Assembly: GCF_000485595.1 (NCBI RefSeq)
Contig: NW_014577519.1
Span: 38,440-62,987 of the forward strand
Direction: 5' to 3'
From: Priapulus caudatus
Lineage: Eukaryota > Priapulida > Priapulimorpha > Priapulimorphida > Priapulidae
Length of the DNA: 24,548 bases
Position numbers and translations under genes: made by a program. This document shows, piece by piece, positions 1-9,412 of the stretch; positions within the stretch are counted from its first letter, which is position 1; each line of letters opens with the position of its first letter. Under the pieces are notes generated by a model. It ran no database searches. It saw nothing but the letters and a program-made list of their open reading frames with translations, and was not told the DNA's origin.

Positions 1-228
1 CGTGTGTGTGTGTGTGTGTGCATGTGTGTGTGTGTGTGCGTGTGCGTGTGGGTGCGTGTGCGTGTGCGTGTGCGTGTGCGTGTGCGTGTGCGTGTGCGTG
101 TGCGCGTGCGCGTGCGTGTGCGTGTGCGTCACCGTGTGCGTGAGCGTGTGCGTGAGCGTGTGCGTGTGCGTGTGCGTGTGCGTGCGCGTGCGCGTGCGTG
201 TGCGCGTGTGCAGACAGACAGACAGACC
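1..228 (+). repeat. TG / CGTGTG microsatellite with CAGA tail
   Basis: A TG-rich array with CGTGTG and CGTGCG variants up to about 210, then four CAGA copies to about 228. It lies upstream of the SLC16-like gene and starts outside the window. The cysteine/valine open frames over it are repeat artefacts. Confidence 0.97.
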
Positions 229-636
229 GCTTGCTGAAGTTAATTTTGCTGTCATTTTAACAATAAGGAATTCTGAGCGAGATAGCAACCAGTTTGGGGC
301 GCGGTTTGATACATCCTTCCTAATGCATTTTTCTTGTGCACAGCTATACACATGATCACGATTAAGGAAGACTAAAAAACGAGGTCAATCGAAATAGACA
401 TCCATTTCACGCCTCCTTGATCCTCATGGTCTGCAAAGTCACACACACGCGTACTCACACACGTACGCACGCGCGCTGAGTGTAACATTGATACACCTTG
501 ATACCTAGTCTGCTGGACATTCGATCCATTCCATCATTGAATGAACGTGAGAAGAGTTTTGTGTGTTAGCCGTGCATGGACAAGAAAAAAGTAAACGTAC
601 GAGTAAACGTGCACTCGCTAATCGTCTTCGCTAGAA
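229..636. other. Upstream region of SLC16-like gene
   Basis: Probably holds the promoter and 5' UTR. Only a short CACACGCGTAC-type purine/pyrimidine patch at about 440-475 stands out. No convincing TATA box could be assigned. Confidence 0.4.
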
Positions 637-856
637 ATGGAATCATCGACAGAGAGGACTGAACGACAAAGAACCGATGTTGACCGTGGCTGGGCCTGGG
701 TCGTGCTGGCCGGATCCTTCCTGATTAAGGTTATAATCATGTACAATGTATCATCGTTCTCCGTGTTTTACGCGTACATTGCAAGTGAATTTGGATCAAG
801 CAATAGCATCACGGCCGGCGTAGGAGCTGTTCTATCTGGCCTGGGACTTGTGCTTG
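637..856 (+). CDS. SLC16-like gene, coding exon 1
   Basis: Encodes residues 1-73: a charged N-terminus, TM1 with the DRGWAW motif, and most of TM2. The donor is CTTG|GTAGGT, leaving a phase-1 intron. A second GTATAG donor lies 4 bases downstream, but only the first keeps frame with the acceptor at 2115. Confidence 0.87.
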
Positions 857-2511
857 GTAGGTATAGCGCGTTCGTCATATATGTTTATCTATAGCGCCTG
901 CTTTTATTGTCTTAACAAAATAATTTAATTATCAATGCTCAATTTATGCAGTCGGGGAAAGCAATGACACACACACGCCAATAGTTGTAACCTGATAATA
1001 GTTGTAACGCCAATAGATCTGTCCTTTAAACACATTTCAGAAATTAAGATGCTACATATATTTAAAAAAAACGTTATAGAAAGACATACTATAGACTGCA
1101 AGTTCATTTCACAGCGATAAACCGAGTGTAGAGCCACATATGAATGTATAGGTGGATGAATAGATGGATGAATAGATGGACAGACTGGCGGATGGACGGA
1201 CAGATAGGCGGACGGACAGAGAGACGGACGGACAGATGGACGGACGGTCGAGCAGACGGACGGACAGACGGACCGACGGACGCACGGATGGACGGACGGA
1301 CGGACGGACGGACGGACGGACGGACGGACGGACGGACGGACAGGACCGGATGGATCGGAAGGATAGATGATGGATGGATCTTGGATGGATGGATGGATGG
1401 ATGGATGGATGGATGGATGGATGGATGGATGTGGATGGATGGGATGGATGGATGGATGATGGATGGATGGACTGGATGAATGGATGGATGGATGGATGTG
1501 ATGATGGATGGATGGATGGATTGGATGGATGATTGGATTGGTGGATGGATGGATGCATGGATGGATGGATGGATGGATGGATGGATGGATGAGGATGGAG
1601 TGGATTGGACTGGATGGATGGATGATGGGATGGTTGATGGATGGATGGATGGATGGACGGACGACGACGGGTGGACGAGACGGAGCCGGACGGACGGACG
1701 GACGGACGGACGACGGACGGATTGATGACTGGATGGATGGATTGGATGGATGGATGGATGGATGGACGTGGATGGATGGCCTGGATGGATGGATGGATGG
1801 ATGGCTGGATGGTGGATGGGATGGATTTTATGGATGATGGATTTTATGGAATGCGATGGATGGATGGATGGGATAGGATGGTGGAGTTGGATGGATGGGG
1901 ATGCGATGGATGGATGGATGGATGGTGGATTGCGATTGGATGGATGGATGGATGGATGGACTGGATGGATGGATGGATGGATGGATGGATGGATGGATGG
2001 ATGGATGGGATGGATGATGGATGGATGGATGGATGATGGATGGATGGATGGATGGATGGATGGATGGATGAATAGTGATATCGTGATGCAACACCCGTGC
2101 CTTCTGTCCGACAGGTCCGTTTAGCGCGTGCCTTGCCGCGGTATACGGCATCAGGAATATTGTCATCGTCGGAGGTTGTCTGACTACATTAGGCCTGGGT
2201 CTCAGCTATCGTAGCCCCACTTTACTCGTGTTCTTCCCTAGCTATTCTCTGCTTGCAGGTAAGAAGCACATATATGCTTACACACGCATATATTACATTA
2301 TAATTTATTAGAGCCCCTTTAATTTATGACACGATCTTGAAATTTCATGCATTTAATGATCCTCATATTTCGTAATTCGAGAATATGAGGGTGAATGTAG
2401 AAAGAGAGTTATAGAGGAATTCGAGATCACGTGCATGAATTCGTAAACAATGTAGGACATTACTAACGCGATATAACTTTGATATGAAAACGGCCAGCCG
2501 TCTAGTGGCAA

Positions 2512-2542
<31 letters not shown>

Positions 2543-4101
2543 ATGTGTGTGTGCGTGCGTGTGCGTGTGCGTGTGCGTGCGTGCGTGTGCGTGCATGCGT
2601 GCGTGTCTGCGTACGCGCACGTGTGGTGTGCGTGTGTACGTGTGCGTGCGTGTGCGTGCGTGCGCGTGTACGTGTGTGTATCTTCCATAAAACGTGCATA
2701 GCCTTAGAATACTAGAGCTGATTCCTACTAATTGGCTGACCGTTAATATGACAAATCTTTATCGCGCCCGTCAATATACATATTGACATACATATATGAA
2801 TTACACACTCGTATTTTTTTCAGGAATGGGAATGGGATTGGCCTTCACACCGTCAGTGGCTATAGCCGGCTATTATTTCGACAAACAGCGACCGTTAGCA
2901 ACAGTTATAGCATCGTTCGGTGTACCTATAGGCGGAATTTTAGGTCCGATCGTAACGCTTAAATTAATCGAGATGTACACCTGGCAGGGTGCGTTGCTAG
3001 TCATGGGTGGGCTGAATCTGCATATTGTCTTTGCTGGCGCGCTGTTTCGGCCTCTTCCTGCAGTCAAACCGAAGTACGGAATTCAGAATAAGAAGGCAGC
3101 TAATCTAACCCGGGATCAAATAATGAAACTTGTGCCACACGGCGCAGGAATTTTCTGCAAATTCGCCGTGCAGAACATAGTTGCCGCGTTCGTTGTGGAA
3201 TACGGAGTAGAGCTAGGCATAGAGATCTCGATGGTTACGAAGTTAGTAGCTATTAAAGAGGCCAGTAGTACATTTATGAGAATTTCGTTAATCATACTCT
3301 CTCAAATGCGCTGGTTTAATATTTTAATTGCGTACAACGTCGGCCTCATTATATTGGCAATCAGTTGCTTGAGCCTTTTTCTTCTGGATGCGCCAATGTT
3401 TTTCCTGGTATCGCTCGGCCTGTATGGGTTTGGTCGCGGACTCACTTCTGCACTCTTATCCGCTGTGAACGCAGAACTGTACGGCGTGGAAAACCTCCTG
3501 ATAGTTGAAGGAATAAGCGCCTGCTGTGGCGGTTGTGCAAACCTTATTGGACTCACAGCGAGTGGTAATATGAAATAAATAATAATATAATATAATATAA
3601 TATAATATAATATAATATAATATAATATAATATAATATAATATAATATAATATAATATAATATAATATAATATTACATAATATAATATATTTTTAATGGC
3701 CCGAATAATAGATATAAAAAATTTAAAAGTGAACTTATCGCTAAATCTGATAAATATAATTATACGAAATATGCGAACGGGGAGAACAAACATTTGCTCA
3801 ATTTCTTTCTTCGCGTGGCGTACTTATGCCCCGTAGCTCATTAAAGTGCCTGCACGCCGCTCGCGTTTTAACGGGCACCTCAGACTGGCCGGTTTAAGGA
3901 CATGCGTTAACTGCATTATTTATCTCCTGATCTACAGGCGCCTTGGCAGATCATTTTGGGAGCACAAGACCAGCGTTCCTATTTTCTGCGTTCCTGGGTT
4001 TGACAGGAGCTCTGCTTTTCGCTGGCGTTTTCGTGATTCACCGCCGCAGCCGAAAGGACGGTGCGCGAAATGGTTTGAGGGAATACCAGTCTGCACCGTA
4101 G
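637..4101 (+). CDS. Monocarboxylate-transporter-like protein (SLC16 / MFS), whole gene, 4 exons
   Basis: Coding exons 637-856, 2115-2258, 2824-3564 and 3938-4101 join to 1269 nt, giving 422 residues and a TAG stop. All junctions are GT-AG and keep frame. The product is a multi-span plasma-membrane carrier; SLC16 members move monocarboxylates, thyroid hormones, amino acids or related solutes, and I cannot tell which applies here. Family marks visible: the DRGWAW motif at residues 16-21 opening TM1 (SLC16 consensus resembles DGGWGW), the [10 protein letters not shown] motif at 138-147 after TM4, an FRP at 196-198 ending the first six-helix half, and an Arg at 274 in the TM8 region. The loop between the halves is short (about residues 197-227) and the C-tail is about 20 residues, making this a compact member. 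The start is supported by G at -3 and +4 and by an in-frame TAA at 619-621. Confidence 0.88.
857..2114 (+). other. Intron 1 of SLC16-like gene
   Basis: Phase-1 intron of 1258 bp, GTAGGT donor to CCGACAG acceptor. Roughly three quarters is a GGAC/GGAT tetranucleotide array (separate entry). All long open frames inside it on both strands are products of the repeat. Confidence 0.85.
1145..2070 (+). repeat. GGAC/GGAT tetranucleotide array
   Basis: About 0.9 kb of degenerate tetranucleotide repeat. The first third (about 1180-1345) is mostly GGAC, with cleaner runs toward its end; the rest is mostly GGAT with scattered GAT, GGGAT and GATT interruptions. A second short GGAC patch at about 1655-1722 lies within the GGAT part. 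The array sits wholly inside intron 1. Confidence 0.97.
2115..2258 (+). CDS. SLC16-like gene, coding exon 2
   Basis: A 144-nt exon encoding residues 74-121 (end of TM2 to TM4 region), bounded by CCGACAG and GTAAGA. Phase 1 on both sides. It starts by completing a Gly codon (G|GT) and reads [12 protein letters not shown], which fits the conserved start of SLC16 TM3. It has no long open frame of its own because intron sequence flanks it with stops; it was placed by splice sites and family resemblance. Confidence 0.85.
2259..2823 (+). other. Intron 2 of SLC16-like gene, with TG array
   Basis: A 565-bp phase-1 intron from GTAAGA to a T-run and CAG. It contains a TG/CG-TG microsatellite at 2513-2680. 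The rest is AT-rich with nothing recognisable. Confidence 0.85.
2513..2680 (+). repeat. TG dinucleotide microsatellite, interrupted
   Basis: A run of TG with increasing CGTG and CGTGCG variants toward the 3' end. The cysteine/valine/arginine and threonine/histidine open frames overlapping it are repeat artefacts. Confidence 0.97.
2824..3564 (+). CDS. SLC16-like gene, coding exon 3
   Basis: The largest coding exon, 741 nt, residues 122-368. It starts with [11 protein letters not shown] (TM4), then the [10 protein letters not shown] loop, TM5-TM6, the central loop, and TM7 to about TM11. The exon boundary is the CAG after a T-run, and the donor is AGTG|GTAATA, where the open frame would otherwise end 14 bases later in intron 3. 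The four residues GNMK that the unspliced frame would add are not part of the protein. Confidence 0.9.
3565..3937 (+). other. Intron 3 of SLC16-like gene
   Basis: A 373-bp phase-1 intron, GTAATA to TCTACAG. It opens almost directly with the TATAA array (3573-3690). Confidence 0.85.
3573..3690 (+). repeat. TATAA pentanucleotide array
   Basis: About 22 near-perfect copies of a 5-bp unit (TATAA/ATAAT), starting within 10 bases of the exon 3 donor. One copy near the 3' end is interrupted by TTAC. Confidence 0.98.
3938..4101 (+). CDS. SLC16-like gene, coding exon 4 (C-terminus)
   Basis: Encodes residues 369-422, opening with [19 protein letters not shown], the usual SLC16 sequence leading into TM12 (a GxLxD motif followed by a helix). 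After TM12 comes a basic cytoplasmic tail beginning HRRSRK and ending SAP, then TAG at 4099-4101. The long open frame across this region in another frame is a shadow. Confidence 0.87.
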
Positions 4102-5279
4102 CAGACGACGACGACGATGACGATGGCAGGAGGTTATTAGCTCTATAGGAAAATTGAATTGCAGTGCGCACCAATATTACTCGCTATTTTTAGCTGCGTG
4201 TAATGAAGAACTAAATGTTTGCAAGGAAAGGTAACAGATTTTACAGAAATCAATAAAGAGTGACAAAACACATACTATACTAGTCTAATCTACGATAGAA
4301 TACATATTGCTGGTAATTGGTTATTGTTTCGCGTAATTAAATTCCTTCTTTTCGGAATTACGCATGAAAATGACCCAAACATTTCCATTATTAAAACTAT
4401 ACCGATTTTTATCGAACACGCCCTATCGAATTAGTCTAAAGAGAAAATTGCCATCCTATATTGGACAAACTATATTGTAACTAATTACCATTTACCAACG
4501 TCGTAAGAATAAAGTAAAGTAGAATATAATTGTTAATCATGTTATTATACATAATTCTTGCATATTACAACGGAGTTTTCGTTGATGTTTTGTATTCTAT
4601 TATGATTCCTCGCCGTTTCTAATTCTAATTAGTGTATTACACTGTACCATCGTTAGCTGAAAACGTAAAATTCGTAGAAAATCGAGATTTTTCCCTTCCT
4701 TCTGATGATATTTTACATTGTTCACCTTGATAATTTCTGTGTTACACATAATTATACCAGATATCGACATTTAAACAACAGAGTATGCTTTTTTATTGAC
4801 GAAATGTTCGCATATAATTAAAATACTTGTGCTTGCTGATTGTTTGCCGTACAAACATCCTACAGATCATCAAGAAATGCATACACTAATTCTTTAGCGT
4901 GTATCCTCTCGTATCCAGCCTACCCGGCGTATCGTACATCAACATGCTCTAGTTGTTAGTGTTTGAGCTAGTGTAATAGTTGATGTCGTCCTGTAAGTAC
5001 TTTCAATGTGTATTCAATTGGACACTGTGATCTTGGGATCTCCAACTTTTTGTGACATAATAGCAGTTTGAAAGTTCTATGAAATAGTTGCAAACAGGTG
5101 CAAATATATGGAAATAGTTTCAGCTAGGATGCTTTTCAGGATATGGTAAATTTGTGAAGCCGTATTTTGCACCAGATATTTCGCGTCACTCACGCTATTG
5201 TGTACGATCTTCAAGTAGATATATATATATATCATATTCTGTGAGGAATTATACACACACTCACGCACGCACATTGATC
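4102..5279. other. 3' UTR and intergenic, no gene seen
   Basis: AT-rich. Apart from the two AATAAA hexamers I see no coding region, hairpin or named repeat before the retroelement remains begin near 5280. Confidence 0.6.
4252..4257 (+). terminator. Candidate polyadenylation signal (AATAAA), SLC16-like gene
   Basis: A canonical AATAAA 151 bases after the stop codon. A second AATAAA lies at 4508-4513. Either could end the transcript; RNA data would be needed to choose. Confidence 0.45.
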
Positions 5280-6130
5280 ATGACTATAAACCGTCTAACA
5301 TCTGCTACATCACGTGGTGCGGCAATATCCACGACTGCTCTTATTTTTCCTGGGTATGGGCTTACCCCTCCTTCTCCGATATGATGACCAAAGTACGTTA
5401 GTTCTGGCTGTCGGAACTTATATTTCCCTCTGTTGAGTTTCAGTCCCGATTCACGTATACGGTTTAAGACATTCCTAAGTCATTGGTGATGTTCCTTGAT
5501 GGTTTTCCCATACACCAATATGTCATCCATCATCGCAATAGCACTATCTTGTCCCTGCAGTAGCTCTGTTATTTTGCGTTGGAACACCTCTGGTTGTGAT
5601 GTAATCGCAAATGGGAGACGGTAGAAACAGTACCGCCCAAATAGTGTGATAAATGTGGTGTATCGCGAACTCTCGGAGTCTAGTGGAATTTGGCAAAAAT
5701 CCAACTACGAAAACGCACGTTTCCCTACCTGCTTAGGGATGACATCATAGAAGGTTAGCAGAATGAATCGCTCCCGACGCACAGATTCATTCAATTTTTT
5801 CAGATCAACACTTATGCGTATTTCCCAGTGCGTTTCACGACTGGAACCATAGGGGCGCACCAGTCTGTTGGCTCTGCAACTGGTTCGATGACCCCAATAT
5901 TGACCATATATTCCAGCTCCTCCTTAACCTTGGATAGTATCGGAAAGAGCACTCTGCGGGCAGTGTTAGTACTTTATCGAACAGCCTTTTCTTTCAACTG
6001 TGCGGGGTCGCACTTTAACAGACCAATATCCCCGAACAATGTTCCATTTATTTCATTGCCTCTCTGTACTAAGCCCATTTGTGATGCCATCTGCCCGGCT
6101 CCCACTCAATATATTAGGTGGATGCCTACG
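5280..6130 (-). pseudogene. Reverse transcriptase domain, gypsy remnant
   Basis: Segments in order from 6130 downward: GLLKCDPAQLKEK, TARRVLFPILSKVKEELEYM, VIEPVAEPTDWCAPMVPVV, DLKKLNESV, then QIPLDSESSRYTTFITLFGR and RLPFAITSQPEVFQRKI. The catalytic box is MMDD at 5522-5533, where the family usually has YMDD or LMDD. The connection segment (LTYFGHHIGEGGV) extends to about 5285. The TGA at 5480-5482 is in the same frame as both flanks, so there it is a simple nonsense change, perhaps CGA to TGA. The TAG at 5705-5707 falls near the missing palm sequence usually found before QIPLD. Confidence 0.85.
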
Positions 6131-6639
6131 CTTCTTCCCTGATTTCAAAAACACCCCTATCTCAGGAAGGACCATAATTTTTTACCTTCTTTTCGCGTGA
6201 TTTTTGTCTCTTTTTCTACCCTCTATCTCAGCACTCGGTAGAAATACACCGCTTATCTCTAGACTCTTCATCAATACACCCCCTTATCTCAGGATTTATT
6301 TAAATGCACACGTTTACGGTAGTTCTTTAGAGCAAGTCACAAAATGATATACACTCTTCTGAAGATTTCTAGGTGCCTTACTGCATGTATTTCATTACCA
6401 CAGGGGTAATAAGGGGCAGTTCAATTTTTTAGAGGAAGTCATTTTTAGGGTATTTGTAGAAGTGAAATTTTCTTGACACTACCAGAAGATATATAGTGAA
6501 TAATATTAATTATTATATTATTATTGAATTTTAATTCTAGTAAAACTGAATTTCAAGTTCACGCGGGTGCGGTGCATCCGTACCCATGAGTGGGTGGGGG
6601 GGGGCATCTGACGACCTAACAAATTATTAGTCGGTGGGC

Positions 6640-6990
6640 CTGTAATCACGACTACTGTGAAGCTGTACGTTTTCCCTTTATGGCTTGTCTGTGTCACACA
6701 CTCTCTTACATTTTAGTGTTCCTCATGGACTGGATAGTACTGTGTTTGTTGGTTTCAATGCTGGCCGGTTACGCAAGTCATTGTATGTTCTTGCTGACAT
6801 GACGGTGATGTCTGCCCCAGTATCTATTTTGAAATCTACTGGTTTACCTGCAATTTCCAGTTGCACTCGCCATGGGTCATCTCGACCCTGGGTGATCGAT
6901 CATAGGAACAGTCTGTCATAGCTCCCACTATTATCATGGATATAATTCGCATGTCGTGACGTCACTTCATTCGCCTGTTTTGTCCGACAG
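6640..6990 (-). pseudogene. Aspartic protease domain, gypsy remnant
   Basis: The minus strand reads PWRVQLEIAGKPVDFKIDTG followed by ADITVMS, the retroviral-type protease active-site context (D-T-G at 6816-6824). Downstream it breaks after about 40 residues, then recovers a GPPTNNLLGR-type segment near 6620-6640, so at least one stop or frameshift lies in the domain. Confidence 0.8.
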
Positions 6991-7004
6991 ACAGCTTGGA
7001 ACTC

Positions 7005-7610
7005 AGCCCCATTTCCTTTACTTCTTTTTATTTGGATTTCGATTGGGGTCTGTTTCGTCCTTTCCTAGAGTTCTTTATTTTTGATGGTGCGCGGCCAAAA
7101 TATTCTGAGGATCTTCCTCAAGCAGTTGTTAACAAAGCGGATTTTTTTGGATTATTTTGTCTGTTAGTTTTCATGTTTCACGGCCATATACATGAGGACG
7201 GTCTGAATATTAGAGTTGAAAAATTTTAATTTCGTTTTAAGGGTAATATAGCGCTTGTCCTCCAAACTTTATTGAGCAATTTGAAGGCGCTCGTTGCCCT
7301 CCCTATTCTGTCCTTGACATTTTTCTCGGTCCCTCCGTTTTTGTCCAGCGCGCTACCTAGATATGTGAAGGTTTCCACCGCCTCATTTTCTTTCCCCTCG
7401 GCGGTAGCTGATTCCACATTTTGTGCGTTTATCCTCATTGACTTTGTCTTCGTAATGTTGATTTTCTACCCGGCTTTAGCTGCTTCCTGAACCAGTTTGT
7501 CTGTTTTTGTCTGAATATGGTCGTGTGTGTGAAAGCAGTACCAGGTCATCAGCATAGTCGAGGTCATCAAGCAGAGTCCAATTAAGGTGTTCATTGTATA
7601 CCGTTGCGCT
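7005..7610 (-). pseudogene. LINE (non-LTR) reverse transcriptase fragment
   Basis: On the minus strand from about 7610 to 7005: LDDLDYADDLVLLS with catalytic YADD at 7545-7556, then KTKSMRINAQ, the FTYLGSALDKNGG segment, and RIGRATSAFKLLNKVWR. Frame-shifted pieces follow: FNSNIQTVLMY, FVNNCLRKILRIFWPRT and TPIEIQIKR. This is the 3' half of a LINE reverse transcriptase plus the thumb/C-terminal region seen in craniofacial-development-protein-2-like retroelement ORFs. There is at least one in-frame stop (near 7486) and frameshifts below 7226. It is truncated at both ends. Confidence 0.85.
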
Positions 7611-7851
7611 GGCCATGCGTTGTCAATTGCAAAAACACAATTATTCCTTCAGCCCATATAAAAACTATCCTACATTTGTTTTATTTTTTTAAATTTTGCC
7701 TTTCTCTAGCAATTTGTTCAGTCTACGGCCCTGAGGATGATGACGAAAACAGAAAGATGACGAAGCCATTGAGGCGTGTTGCTTGTGTTGTATATTGTAG
7801 GACTGCGGCTAAGTAGGACTTGCGTCTATACTTCTAACCCTGGCTAGTTAT
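7611..7851. other. Spacer between LINE fragment and LTR
   Basis: I see no recognisable coding or repeat structure. The 70-residue plus-strand frame here has no family features. Confidence 0.4.
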
Positions 7852-8290
7852 TGTTGTTTTGGTAATAACATGGGACGTATGCTCGTATATATATACGTAG
7901 CCCTACCGCGCACCCTAATGATTACAGACGGGCGTTAATATGTCACTAATATTAGAAGCTGCAGGGAGAAACTGGTTTGGATTGTGGGGCGTCCGGGCGC
8001 TTTTAAGAAGCTTATAAATAGACGCTCGGGGAGACGGAAGATAGGAACCGAGTTACAGAGTTAAGAACCGAGTTACGTGAGTCATTCAAGATGTAGCGAC
8101 GGAAACAGAAATGACGGGACCTAGTTAGGTTGCCGTACGTATGTATATATTTTGTATGTGTTCGAGTTTTCTAATAAAGTCCAAGTGAAACAAGAATCTG
8201 CGACTACGTCTACTCTCTACTGGTTATCTATACGCTATCAACGCTGCTACCTTCTACGCTGTCGAACTACGAGAACCCGAAGTTTCAACA
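7852..8290 (+). mobile_element. Probable solo LTR (439 bp)
   Basis: Starts TGTTG and ends CAACA, an inverted 5-bp terminus with TG...CA ends. Inside, in the expected order, are a TATAAATA box at 8013-8020, a GC-rich start region, and AATAAA at 8173-8178 about 110 bp before the end. It is oriented plus, opposite to the gypsy pol remnant, so it is unlikely to be that element's own LTR. Flanking 5-mers (GTTAT and CTTTC) do not match, so the target duplication has decayed or the ends are slightly off. No second LTR or primer-binding site was seen. Confidence 0.6.
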
Positions 8291-9089
8291 CTTTCTCAGT
8301 ACAATACTTGTAAAGACATGTTGCACCACGCTGTGTCATTGCAGGTGATGCCGCTTGCAACATGTATTGAAATTTAGAATGAAATGCAAAATATAATGTT
8401 AGCATCACTTCATCTTGACTTCTTTAGAGTCTTATATGTGTTGCTATAGCGAGGCAATTTATGGCAATGGTGCCGCACGATGTACGCTGGTCTTCCGGTA
8501 TGTTCGACCGCCCGACTCTGAGTGCTAGTGTCGTGTATTTTCGTTGAAATCCGACACGATTACGTCGAAGGCTTAAACGAGGGCGCAAACGAGCGTTGTC
8601 AGCACGATCAGAACTAATCAACTAGAAAGAAGGCACTCGGGGAGTGCGAATCCTCCGCACATCCGATCACTACACCTGTGATATCTGAACGCTATTCTAC
8701 AGGGCAGTGAAATAAATCGATATCAGAACACACTCTGGCACGCACAACACGCCTGGAAATACCGCCTTGTAGAGCGGGAGAGAGAGAAAGAGAGTTAGTT
8801 CAACATGTCTTGATAATAAAAAATTAACAAAAATTACATGATTAGTTATAGTGATCTTTAGTGATCACATCTTGTTGCGCATGAAGAGAATAGTTCTACT
8901 AAACAGATAATTGTCGTAGTCAGAATGAAGGCTGTACAGTTACTCAAAGGTGCCTCAAATACCATCTTCTGCGATCTACATTTTCAAAAATTGATGAGCC
9001 TCTCTGCGTACACATCCATTTCACCCTAGCTACGCCCCTGTTAATGATCGCCTTTACATATATTTTTCCCTCGCTCGCTTGCGCGCGCG

Positions 9090-9095
<6 letters not shown>
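8291..9095. other. Intergenic, mostly unassigned; transposon end near 9020-9040
   Basis: A weak inverted repeat (ACATGTTGCA at 8316-8325, TGCAACATGT at 8356-8365) follows the LTR. A transposon-type end reading TAGCTACGCCCCTG at about 9025-9040 resembles hAT-like termini, but no partner end was found. The 65-residue minus-strand frame at 8424-8621 has no recognisable features. Confidence 0.4.
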
Positions 9096-9147
<52 letters not shown>

Positions 9148-9168
9148 CTCTCTTTCTCTCTCTCTTTA
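9093..9168 (+). repeat. CT dinucleotide microsatellite
   Basis: An uninterrupted CT run with a few CGCTCT and CTTTCT variants at its 3' end, preceded by a GCGCGC patch. The Leu/Ser and Arg/Glu frames over it are artefacts. Confidence 0.97.
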
Positions 9169-9354
9169 AGTCGCGTTTATTATTCAATGTGTAGTGGTGA
9201 CCACCGCTGGGATGAGGGCGACAGCAAAACTCTTTCTTGGAATTGTGAAAAAGCTGCAAAAGGGTTGTAAACTGCTTTGCCACTCAATTATATAATTTAA
9301 GCTATGCATCACTCCGGTGACGTTTTGTACAGCCGCGCGACTATGTAAAAATAT

Positions 9355-9412
9355 TGTTAGTCCAACAGAGGGGGGTAGCTAGCCACCCCCCCCCTTAAAT
9401 CCGCCACTGATG
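9355..9412. mobile_element. Transposon terminal fragment (CCGCCACTG end)
   Basis: The stretch runs from a G-tract through TAGCTAGCC and a C-tract to AAATCCGCCACTG. It reads on the minus strand as CAGTGGCGGATTTAAG, typical of the ends of hAT-like miniature elements. No matching opposite end or target duplication was found. Confidence 0.4.

Larger units (their letters stand above)
5280..7005 (-). mobile_element. Ty3/gypsy retrotransposon remnant (partial gag end, protease, reverse transcriptase)
   Basis: Read on the minus strand from 7005 down to 5280. First comes the tail of a CCHC zinc knuckle (FQAVCRTKQ at about 6990), then an aspartic protease with DTGAD at 6810-6824. The GLLKCDP segment before the reverse transcriptase follows, then the PTDWCAPMVPV region, and the reverse transcriptase palm and connection. 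The order is that of a K02A2.6-like Ty3/gypsy polyprotein. It is dead: a TAG at 5705-5707, a TGA at 5480-5482, and frame breaks near 5815-5830 and in the protease-RT spacer. It lacks most of gag, RNase H, integrase and recognisable flanking LTRs. About 400 bp at 6130-6540 does not resemble the family and may be an insertion. Confidence 0.85.

Noticed and set aside
1109-2166. Several open frames of 80-149 codons on both strands, rich in Met/Asp/Gly/Trp or His/Pro/Ser
   Set aside because: They are translations of the GGAC/GGAT array within an intron of a supported gene and have no non-repeat sequence of substance.
3302-3793. 163-codon minus-strand frame opposite exon 3 of the SLC16-like gene
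   Set aside because: Half of it is Ile/Leu/Tyr repeat from the TATAA array; the rest is antisense to a confidently assigned exon.
5280-8290. A single full-length LTR retrotransposon from the pol remnant to the LTR
   Set aside because: The pol is on the minus strand and the LTR on the plus strand, with an unrelated LINE fragment between them.
8316-8365. 10-bp inverted repeat ACATGTTGCA / TGCAACATGT as a transposon or RNA hairpin
   Set aside because: The arms are short, the loop is about 30 bp, and there are no flanking duplications; plausible by chance.
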